Positions 11,901 to 19,269 of a stretch of DNA of 54,923 nucleotides are shown here, in pieces (position 1 is the stretch's first letter; each line of letters starts with the position of its first letter). A model generated the notes under the pieces. It was not told the origin of the DNA, made no database searches, and was given only the letters and a program-made list of their open reading frames with translations. A program made the position numbers and the translations under genes. Location: assembly GCA_002633005.1 (NCBI GenBank), contig NMRA01000605.1:131819-186741 (forward strand), in the 5' to 3' direction. Source of the stretch: Phoronis australis. Taxonomy: Eukaryota > Phoronida > Phoronidae.

Positions 11901-14900
11901 ATTATATACTTTCACAGAGTCAAAATCTATAGTTTGTATATACTTGGCTATAAATAAATAGACTTGAAGGTATGGTCCTACACAACCTATATCACAAGGT
12001 AAAAACAAACAATAGCTTAACCAATGACAGGCATGGTTGTATAACAATGAGCATTTGAGCAGGCCAAGGACTGTCATTTGTATTACAAACTACCCTCCTC
12101 ATTTACTTGACTGCATTGTTATGAAGCCTATAGGCAACTGCCCACCAATCCTGCTGCTCGGGGGTACACAGAGGTTCACAGATCACATCAGGAAGCAGCC
12201 TTGGCTTTCCAACAACAGGGGGCAGGTTGCTTCTCTGCTCGTCCAGACGTACAGCAGTGCATCGTACAGTGGCGTAAAGAAATGCCTGAACATCGATACG
12301 ACACAACACTGGAGTATTGTGGGTGGTGACGCTGAAGCGCAGGTTCTCGAATACCTCAAATCCATCTACAATCAAGTACAAGGTGTGATAAGTGGTCAAC
12401 AAGGCAAGAAAAAGTTCAACATTTAATGTGACAGTGGTAGAAACAAGCCATCATATTTAATACATTTTGAACAAGTCAGGAAGTATAATCGATAACACGT
12501 ACAGATTGAACAAGCTTCAAAATTAATAAAAATTAGATTTCTGTCGATTCGAAACACTTCAAAATCTACATTTTGTCTATATTTGTCTTGTTGTGCAAAA
12601 ATAAACCACAATTTTTAAGACATACATATTTGAGAGTTGACTTATATTCATACGTATGAACACCACTGAGTCTACACTTGATAACACTGAACAATGATTA
12701 ATTCTCAGTTAACTTACAACCAGGCTGTGAGTCATCCTTGACTGAGTAGTGCTGTAGAGCCAACCAGACCAGTCCATGTAGGCTCTGGGGGGTGTGGGTG
12801 GCAGCCACCTTCTCATACTGGGACAGCTGGTGTCTGACTGGGTACTGCAGGCTGGTGGAAGTGTACCTGGGACTAGTCAGTAAGTAGAAGGATCCACTGT
12901 CTGTGGAGTGACTGGCAGACAGCAGATCAAGGAGCTTGGATTGAGCCTAAGCAGGGGTGAAGGTGGAAAAGGGTTAATTAAAAAGACTTGATGAGACAAC
13001 AAGAGCATAATTGAAGCTTAAAACATTAGGACTATAAGTGACGTATTCGCCAGCTAATAACTGCCCAGGGCGCTTAGAAATATTCGTTTCAGGGGGTGCT
13101 TATTGTAACCCAAGGCGGTTGCAACCCAGTCTCCGAAACAGGTGAAATCAGAAGCTAAGATTCATCATATTTACACTTTGTGACATATCTTGTAAAGTAT
13201 GACTGACTTTCTACAAAATTGTGGTGCATTGCTATCAAACTTTGCTCTTAAATTACGATCATTTTACAGAAAATTGTGCATAAACCCCAGGGTGAAAACT
13301 CGACGACTGACTGCCTCGCAATCGTCAATATGGCAACTTGAATAAAAATACAGGTTGAACTCAAGCAAATAACCTGAAATCCTCAAGTTTCCCAGATGGC
13401 ATCCCTAAGTTTTTTAACTTCCTGTAGAGTGGGGCTTAATGGCAGGTTAAGTACAAATCTGTACTAGATCATACCATCTATGATCATAGGCCTACCCGGT
13501 AACAAGAGAAAAAATATCTCTGCGGGACAGCTGTAATCACGTGACATTGGTTTTGAAGTTCGTTAGCGTGTGTGACTAAGCGAGCGCGTACGTTTCACCA
13601 GAGTTCATTTGCCAGAGTAAATGCAATCTAACGAGCTACATGTGCATTGTAAACAAGCAGAAAGCAGAATGTGTTTCATTCAAAACCTGCAGGTCTCATC
13701 TGTTAAAAAACGTTCGACAATTGCCCTGGTAAAGCCCATATTAGTCGCCATTTGGCGGGATGCATACGTGACTGTCTGACAGTTATTTTTTGGTGTAAGA
13801 GTGTACTGTAAGCATTCACTGTCAGTCTTCATTTTATTGGATATTATGGCTTTAAAAACACCCATTATGATTAATCAAACAATTACTCTTAAATCTAACA
13901 CAAACGTTTTTCATGGTATTAGAAACTCTCGGAAATTAGTGCCAAATATTTATTTCATGCCGATGCTTAACTACCTGTTACATGAGTGGATAGTTGCCGA
14001 CTAATGTATTTGATGTTCATGTATGTAGCGCGCCCTTCCTGGCTTTTAACACTGGTTGAGTTTTTTATTAGTGTTCGATTCACAGTTTTTAAGTGTACGA
14101 AGAAATTTGGATTCCTGTTGAGGGCGGGAAATATCTACAATACAATCCCGTTGACATTAAGTATACGCTGCGTCTGTTCTTACAGGCCAGACCATAGTAC
14201 GACACCTTCCTTGCAAGATCAGCAAAACTTTTGCCTTCTTTTTGAGACACGCACAAGTTTGAAGTGTTTAGTCAGGGCTAAATACCAACATAGCGGCAAG
14301 GCTCATGGTCTACAAATTCTGCGCACAATGATTTTTTTCAGGTATGTCGGATATTATTGATAAATTGAAGACATTCCTGTAGAATCTTAGAACTGTAAGT
14401 AAGACATTTTTCCCACGTACACATTCATGGACTGGGTGCTTATTTTTAGCAAAGTCTGAAAACGCATGGGGGGCCAATTATAGGGGCATGGGCGGTTATT
14501 AGGGCGAATACGCTAATAGATGCATTTTCTTTACACAAGCCAAGAATGATGAAGTGGGAAGTATTTCTCAATCACCTGAAGTCACATTTCAGAAACAACA
14601 TATTGCGGTCTGAAAGATACTAGTAATTAATTAAATGATTAATCACAATTAAGTCAAATCTCATCCACCAATGGGACAAAACTCAACAATGAAGAGCAAA
14701 CTTTTTTCATGATAAACAATACAAAAGCCTTAATGTCAAGTTTCCTTCACTATTTCCATCATTCAAATCTCGACAGGTACACACTACTTGATGCCTTCTT
14801 ACCACTTTGTTACAAAACTGTTCCTTGATCTCAGTCAGCCACTTGTAAGGGTTACCCCTAGACAGGCTAAGTACCATGTATCCTGCAACAATACACAACA

Positions 14901-17900
14901 GTCAGACTAAACACAAGTAAACATATGGCTAATAAGCCTTAAGGCAATGTTCTATGGACAAGTACTTAAATAATATTTGACATTGCTGTTCTAACCAATT
15001 TGCATAATATAGATTAACTGACACAGTAAATGCAGTTATTCAATGCCATTGGACAGCCTGAAGAAATGAATAATATGGTGAAACTGAGAAAGTATGCCCA
15101 CTACTTCCATGCAGCATAGTAACATCAAACAACAAAATGTGCATATGAGAAAAAGGAGGTCTAATTTAGAATCACCTCAATTGCTTATTTGCCTTCTAAA
15201 TTTGGAGGCCGTATGAAAAAATTGTTAATCAACTGCTGTCCAAATCCACAATGAAGCAATTCATGAAAGTAGTTGTAAACACCACACACGTGTTCTTTGT
15301 CTTAATTTCTATAATCGACAAAATTATAGCATAACATTAAATGGATTTGCAATGTTTGGTATCCCATCACCTGATTTACACAGCCTGTCATTGGCCATAG
15401 TGAACCAGCAGTTGTGTTTCTTTTTTTGAGCCTGTGATGACCCAACGTGCCACTCCGCTTGCAATACAGGGGCATCCTGTGCATAGCTAACAAGGTAACA
15501 AGCGGCGATATATGGTGTCACCTCAGACCAGAGTGAAGAATGCTGAAATGTGAATGGTTGCATTACAGGTAGTTCTCTCTCATTATTGTACTGTGCCAGC
15601 TGCTGCATGAAACAGTCCCAAATAGGGACTCAACTAAGTTCCCTAAATATTTTGGGTATTCGTGTTGTTCTTTACTGTCTAACAGATGTAATCTTTTACT
15701 ATCATATTCTTTATGAGTTCTTCATTGGCTATTTTCTATTAAAGTAACAAAAATCCGAGCCCTTAGTTCAATGAAAATAAATACTTGGGACTTAATCCTC
15801 AATTAAATTAGAGACGTTGCAGGAAATCGTACCTACTCATTTTCCATAATACATAGAATGTAACGTAGAATTCAATCTTGCTTTGAATCAAAGCCAAAAA
15901 TGGACTACTTCATATTATAATGAAACTAAAACAGCAAAAGAAAGAACAATCAGTGTCTTCACAAGTTCACACTAGGCAGTAGATTTAGGGACTGTTTTAT
16001 GCACCTGAGCACAGGATCCCACATTGTTAAAGTTCATTTTTCATACTTGAAAAATCTTTGCAACCAAACCATGAATGATGGAACACGGCAATGAGCTTGT
16101 ACTTGCAAACTTCCTTAACTAAAACATGCGAGATAACGATGTACTTATTTGTATGCTAGGCAGGCTCCTCTCAACCTGCTGAGTTTGTAGTTTTAGTTCA
16201 ATTTTCATGAAAGGGTTTTAATGAGTAACCCAATTATATCTACTAATTGTGCAGAAATGCCTGACCAACCATACAAAACGTAGATTTTCAAATTGCTCCT
16301 TTGACCTCATTTCATTTCACTTACCAATAAAGAAAAAATAGCCAGAAAAACCAATTCATAAGCTCTCTAATGATATAAATTACATTAATATCCAATGAAC
16401 TGAAGTGTAGTCACCAGCTGACTGCTTTGTCTTAGTGAATAATCACCGCAAAATCAGTACTTGCATTTTAAAAAAACATCAGCACATTTACCTGAAACTC
16501 CTTGTTCACACACAGCAAGCAAAAACAGATAGCCAAATACTTCAGCTGTCGATTTGTGTATTTTTCAAAGTATATTACATTTGTCAATCAGAATATTGTT
16601 AAATTTTGGGATGAATACCATACACACCACATGCTGTGTCATCCCCAGTAGACAGTAGTTGTAGTATAATGCCCTATAGACACTTAATACCTTGTTAGCC
16701 TTTTTCATCAAGATTGTGGCACAGTGGTAGAACACAGTGGCTTGCATCTCGGTTATGAGTACAGATAACTCTTCTGTTTTAGGATAGAAGTCCATGGCAC
16801 TCTGAAGAGCCTTGTCCATACTGTAACACCAGTGTATGTCATAACTGTTGTCTAGCATAAGTGAACACGACACGACTTGCAAAACATAACTTTACCCCTG
16901 TCCATATTCCATATTCCATGACTTCACCAGACATACTTAAAGATTTCTGCTGTTTCAAATGATAAAAAAACAGGACCACAATTATCATCTTAATATAAGA
17001 ACTAGGATGTGCTTCCAGAATACAAAAGTATCACGATTAGCTCGGTCTTAATCTGTGGAAAAATGCTTTCAGTTGTTTGGCGCATTATGGGCCCAGATAA
17101 ACTACCTGCACACATCTGAGACCATCTACACTTTTTTTAATCTTTCATGATGCAATTTTGAACGAAGTGTGACTCTCGCATTGAGAGAGATGTGACCTAA
17201 TTAGGCATACATGTATTGCAAGTCTTTGTTTGGAGTATGCTGCATCTTTGTAAGACATCACTAGGGTTATTTGTTTACAGTTGGTTAAATCCTAACCCCA
17301 GCAACAAGGAATAACTTTTCCACTAATCTCATTACTTCCGTCTTGCTGCATACCTGAGCAAGGTGTTGGCACACTCATTGTGACTTCGTTGTTGAAGGCT
17401 GAGCATCACCAGTGAGTTGTAAACACTAAGCAAGAGCTCATAGTAATCGGCACTGGGTCCCAATGCGTCTTCATATGTCTGTAAAAGCATGAGATCACAA
17501 ATGTATAATTTTAGTACAATGTTGCACAATTACTCTAAAGTACTGGGTACACAAGTTGAGACTGTTTTCTTCACAGTATAATTCCTTGTATGCTACAAAC
17601 TATATCTGAAACAGAGGAAACATTTGATATATAAATTCTCAAACTGGAAAATTGTTTACAAAGTCAGTCACATTTTATTACAGTTTAGGTAGCAACAGAC
17701 TCCAAACACACATTGTTTTTAAAAATAAAAGCAAATTTTAGACATTGTTCTATTATCTGAACTGAATCGTGACCTGAAGGCTTACAGTAGCCATGTCTAT
17801 ATCAACATTTCTATAAATTCAAAACAATAGGGACCAGGGCATTCATGTCAGTGTGGTTCTTATTAATGCCATTTCATCATGCAAGTATACAGTTTTGGTG

Positions 17901-18695
17901 AGCATTAGCAATGAATGTTTATTGACATAACAGACATCACCAATCACACACACACACACATATGAGACAAACTGTTTTGTTCCTTGAGTGTGTGCATTCT
18001 TATACCACTGCTTTGACAAGTCACAGATAAAATTCTAAGCTTGAGTGAGTTGATCACTGATTTTTTTCCTAAACCGCATACCATTATTCACTAACAACGG
18101 CCAAGACAAGAATTAACAAGCACCACCCTTCACTCACCATCAATGCCTTGATGAGAAACTCAAACCAGGTAATGTTGGCATCAAATGCTCCAGATGCCTG
18201 CACACCTACAATGTGATCAAAGGCGTCTTGTGGACGATGCTGGTCCAACATTAACTGAATATGCTGCATCCTCAGTTTAACGTCCAACGGACGGCGAACC
18301 TGCAAACACAAATGACGTAACATGCCAAAACTTTTCACTCTGAATGCTCGACATTTTTGGTGACATAACACAACATTCTGCAACTCAACAAAACTCTTGA
18401 AACAGACATTTCCTACTATTTTTACATTTTTGCCATACCTTCAAAGACATTAGATCACATCTGTGATATTTTTTAAAAAAATATGAATCGTACACACTTC
18501 ATTAAAGAATTTCAATCAAAATCAGAAGGCCACTGGCTTGCTAATTTCCTTTGGATTTTCATTGCAGGTTTTGCCATGAATTTAAAAGCAAGATATTGGC
18601 AAGACTTTTATGAAGGTATTTCTACTCACCACTTCGTTAGTCAACGTCTCCAGCTCCCCATTATGCGCACCATCACCGGCGCCACACAGTGTCTT
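2811..18695 (-). CDS. RANBP2: RANBP2/Nup358 nucleoporin, N-terminal helical region (partial, multi-exon)
   Basis: Exons on the minus strand encode a protein that follows the order of the vertebrate RANBP2 N-terminal domain. Diagnostic blocks are SGYMVLSLSRG (vertebrate SGHMLLNLSRG), CEPLCTPEQQDWW followed by NNAVKENFAKAR, and VRRPLDVKLRMQ (VRPDDVHVNIRL). Nup358 forms cytoplasmic filaments of the nuclear pore and acts as a scaffold in RanGTP hydrolysis and SUMO modification; those later domains (Ran-binding, zinc finger, E3) are not in this window and would lie left of position 1. Exons found, in transcript order: 18695-18630, 18299-18138, 17478-17354, 16820-16691, 16545-16492, 14882-14803, 12946-12718, 12365-12107, 10896-10776 (second copies 10660-10476, 10123-9865, 9438-9318), 8897-8800, 6592-6394, 5705-5559, 2917-2811. 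Splice phases agree except between 16691 and 16545, and 5559 and 2917. The first ~130 residues of the vertebrate protein (three TPRs) were not found. The name rests on remembered similarity, not on a search. Confidence 0.85.
3040..3226. repeat. 46-base minisatellite, 4 copies
   Basis: The unit GTAATATACCAGGGTCACTG plus GCTGTTCAACTGTACTATCA is repeated four times with small changes. No coding function is visible. Confidence 0.92.
3690..4120. repeat. Degenerate ~38-base minisatellite, about 11 copies
   Basis: Units around GAGGGTGACAAGGCCTTGTA and GACCTTTAGGTAGT recur with variable length and sequence. The long minus-strand ORF across it is a by-product of the repeat. Confidence 0.9.
4690..5150 (+). 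repeat. Dispersed repeat family, copy A
   Basis: It matches 39030-39460 in inverse orientation, including ATGAAATATTGCGTCACC versus its diverged inverse and TCTTCCTTGAGTAAACT. A plus-strand ORF of 106 codons lies inside. Weak peptide similarity between copies (FGAMKYCVTNW and [11 protein letters not shown]) follows from shared DNA descent. Confidence 0.7.
5195..5365 (+). repeat. Second dispersed repeat, copy 1
   Basis: It aligns in the same orientation with 40215-40390, sharing GACTCCCAGATTTT, CGAGGTGAC and AGCAGAACTA blocks. It follows directly after copy A of the other family. Confidence 0.65.
5559..5705 (-). CDS. RANBP2: RANBP2 exon, IYRKLADEVVDGL block
   Basis: 147 bases if the strong GTATGT donor at 5558 is used, encoding IYRKLADEVVDGLGVEL through LYRTLDRMTGARGH. 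It matches vertebrate FHRKAEDIENDALSPEE. A weaker donor four bases further (GTCTAC) would give the phase needed by the exon at 2917. Confidence 0.8.
6394..6592 (-). CDS. RANBP2: RANBP2 exon, FEQIDTAEALFNLSK block
   Basis: 199 bases, phase 2 in and phase 0 out. It encodes KHPVHQPKEKLF through ARREFEQIDTAEALFNLSK. The end matches vertebrate VTAFESIKSVVSYWNLALI, a TPR-like helix pair. Confidence 0.85.
8800..8897 (-). CDS. RANBP2: RANBP2 exon, ADEVGSESESYY block
   Basis: 98 bases, phase 0 in and phase 2 out with a strong GTAAGA donor. It encodes ADEVGSESESYYLRAR through AKEMLEALSK, corresponding to the vertebrate stretch ending SVHYWKKVLPLLKI. Confidence 0.8.
9318..9438 (-). CDS. RANBP2: Duplicate of the KENFAKARVTF exon (copy 1)
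   Basis: 121 bases, nearly identical to 10776-10896, ending in CAA before the GTAGGT donor. It joins in phase 0 to the exon at 8897. Confidence 0.8.
9865..10123 (-). CDS. RANBP2: Duplicate of the LCTPEQQDWW exon (copy 1)
   Basis: 259 bases with the same phases and almost the same sequence as 12107-12365; one residue differs in the visible frame (Lys for Glu in the LDEQRSN stretch). Probably the alternative allele. Confidence 0.8.
10476..10660 (-). CDS. RANBP2: Duplicate of the AQSKLLDLL exon, truncated by an assembly gap
   Basis: This matches 12718-12902 almost base for base and stops at the single N at 10661, where the 5-prime part of the exon is lost. It is best read as the second allele of the same exon, not as an extra exon. 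Confidence 0.75.
10776..10896 (-). CDS. RANBP2: RANBP2 exon, KENFAKARVTF block (copy 2)
   Basis: 121 bases, phase 2 in and phase 0 out. It encodes ENFAKARVTFQAGLEC through THLARTFEK, matching vertebrate GNVAKLRLLVQHEI through VHWAECLQ. The last codon is CTG (Leu) here but CAA (Gln) in the copy at 9318-9438. Confidence 0.85.
10934..11713 (+). mobile_element. Solo LTR of a retrotransposon with heat-shock-like promoter
   Basis: 780 bases beginning TGTCAGAATA and ending AACGTGACA, flanked by the 5-base target duplication AACCT (10929-10933 and 11714-11718). The allele copy at 9.4-9.5 kb has the single unoccupied AACCT, so the ends are exact. A TATAAATA at 11269-11276 and AATAAA at 11607-11612 mark promoter and polyadenylation signal, giving a plus-strand (antisense to RANBP2) orientation. 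No internal coding region remains. The element family was not identified. Confidence 0.88.
11054..11256 (+). promoter_or_regulatory. Cluster of heat shock elements in the LTR
   Basis: Alternating nGAAn/nTTCn units occur at 11054-11068 (three units, GGAACTTTCTAGAAG), 11118-11132 (same three units in a 64-base tandem repeat), 11208-11227 (four perfect units, ATTCAGGAAAGTTCTAGAAT) and 11241-11256 (two perfect units plus a third shifted by one base). All lie 13 to 215 bases upstream of the TATA box. This is the known binding arrangement of HSF1 trimers; activity is inferred. Confidence 0.7.
12107..12365 (-). CDS. RANBP2: RANBP2 exon, LCTPEQQDWW block (copy 2)
   Basis: 259 bases, phase 1 in and phase 2 out. 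It encodes GFEVFENLRF through CEPLCTPEQQDWWAVAY and HNNAV, matching vertebrate DLEVFLLGV and CKQLCTERQKSWWDAV. The donor is GTAAAT here and GTATGT in the copy at 9865-10123. Confidence 0.88.
12718..12946 (-). CDS. RANBP2: RANBP2 exon, AQSKLLDLL block (copy 2, complete)
   Basis: 229 bases, phase 0 in and phase 1 out, donor GTAAGT. It encodes AQSKLLDLLSASHSTD through LVWLALQHYSVKDDSQPG, corresponding to vertebrate SGQSALYDALFSS through LTWLGLQWNSL. A truncated copy lies at 10476-10660. Confidence 0.88.
13037..14517. mobile_element. Non-autonomous DNA element with terminal inverted repeats
   Basis: The left end (CGTATTCGCCAGCTAATAAC) and the inverse of the right end (CGTATTCGCCCTAATAACCG) match, defining a roughly 1.48 kb element in a RANBP2 intron. 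Short ORFs inside show no transposase. A related internal fragment lies in inverse orientation at about 31590-31830. No target duplication was recognised, so exact ends are uncertain. Confidence 0.55.
14803..14882 (-). CDS. RANBP2: RANBP2 exon, SGYMVLSLSRG block
   Basis: 80 bases, phase 1 in and phase 0 out, donor GTAAGA. It encodes GYMVLSLSRGNPYKWL through EQFCNKV. This is one of the clearest family matches (vertebrate SGHMLLNLSRGKQDFLKEI). Confidence 0.9.
16492..16545 (-). CDS. RANBP2: RANBP2 exon, EVFGYLFLLAV block
   Basis: 54 bases. Read in phase 1 it gives EVFGYLFLLAVCEQGVS and continues in frame into GYMVLSLSRG of the next exon, matching the vertebrate SELAALCYLIAFQ to SGHMLLNLSRG region. 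The upstream exon ends in phase 0, so a small exon or an indel is missed between them, or the upstream donor is wrong. Confidence 0.65.
16691..16820 (-). CDS. RANBP2: RANBP2 exon, MDKALQSAMD block
   Basis: 130 bases, phase 2 in and phase 0 out at a GTATTA donor. It encodes SMDKALQSAMDFYPK through ILMKKANK, matching vertebrate SFDSALQSVKSLGG through GSLLLKMGQ. The phase at its 3-prime end does not suit the next recognised exon. Confidence 0.8.
17354..17478 (-). CDS. RANBP2: RANBP2 exon, TYEDALG block
   Basis: 125 bases, phase 0 in and phase 2 out. It encodes TYEDALGPSADYYELLL through SHNECANTLL, matching the vertebrate segment EYLESLQ through RDVQESRELL. Confidence 0.85.
18138..18299 (-). CDS. 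RANBP2: RANBP2 exon, VRRPLDVKLRMQ block
   Basis: 162 bases, 54 codons, phase 0 on both sides, donor GTGAGT. It encodes VRRPLDVKLRMQHIQL through WFEFLIKALM and matches the vertebrate helical repeat VRPDDVHVNIRLVEVY through SLEWNSCVVQTLK. Confidence 0.85.
18630..18695 (-). CDS. RANBP2: RANBP2 exon, KTLCGAGDG block
   Basis: 66 bases, phase 0 at both ends, with acceptor TTACAACAG and donor GTGAGT. It encodes 22 acidic residues ending LETLTNEV, which correspond to the vertebrate stretch just before LIQSELYVRPDD. Confidence 0.7.
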
Positions 18696-19242
18696 CTGTT
18701 GTAAGGAACATGTGTCAATAGAAAGCATTTCGTGTTGCATAAAAATCCAGTCGAAAAACACAAAACATATTACGCCATTTGTTTATAGTTTTTCAACTTA
18801 TCAGTACAACACATAAATCAGTCCCAATTTGTCAGTTTTGTGAAAAAACATTTCTGACCTCTCATGGCTGTTTTTGTAGCAAAAAGTTTACATTCAAATA
18901 CCTAGCAAACATGTATAGCCAGTCTCTTCAATGAATGCTCATAGTTCACCACCCAACTGCAATAGTATGTACTATAAGATACAGAATACAACTAACCAGA
19001 CATCACTATCCGCACACAGTTCTGCCATGTGATCCTTAAATGCGAACCACCATCAAATTAACAAGGTTAAGGCTCTAAATGATTGTGTTCATACATTTAA
19101 AACATATGTACTAACATGATGTGATATTTTCAGTTAAAAATGACAAAAGAGTTTTTCGAGAGCATCTTCTCTACTTTCAGACAAAACTTTATCGACAACC
19201 AATCATATAGACGACCAATAAAAAAGAAGTCAAAATACTTAC

Positions 19243-19269
19243 TCTTGCTCCACGTGGGTCCACATTCAT
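19243..19269 (-). CDS. Candidate first coding exon of the RANBP2-like gene
   Basis: An ATG at 19269 reads MNVDPRGAR and meets a consensus donor (GTAAGT) at 19242. It would join the exon at 18695 in phase 0, giving MNVDPRGAR then KTLCGAG. An in-frame TGA lies twelve bases upstream of the ATG, so if the exon is real, translation starts here. The product would lack the vertebrate N-terminal TPRs. It could equally be a chance ATG in an untranslated exon, or the true N-terminal exons may be missing from the assembly. Confidence 0.3.

Larger units (their letters stand above)
9207..12900. repeat. Tandem near-identical segments, probably two alleles joined by the assembly
   Basis: Sequence from about 9207 to 10660 recurs from 10662 to about 12900 with scattered substitutions and small indels, plus one 780-base insertion. 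The first copy ends at a lone N (10661), and the second begins at the base matching 9208. Three RANBP2 exons are therefore present twice. The single N and the mid-exon break point to redundant haplotypes and not a biological duplication. Confidence 0.8.

Noticed and set aside
15324-15608. 94-codon minus-strand ORF as a RANBP2 exon
   Set aside because: It does not match the family between the flanking exons, which already join in phase without it.
5490-18383. Identification of the minus-strand helical gene as meiotic SPO22/ZIP4 (TEX11) or another TPR protein
   Set aside because: Once exons were joined, the block order and the SRG and CTxxQxxWW motifs matched the RANBP2 N-terminal domain; TEX11 has no such motifs.
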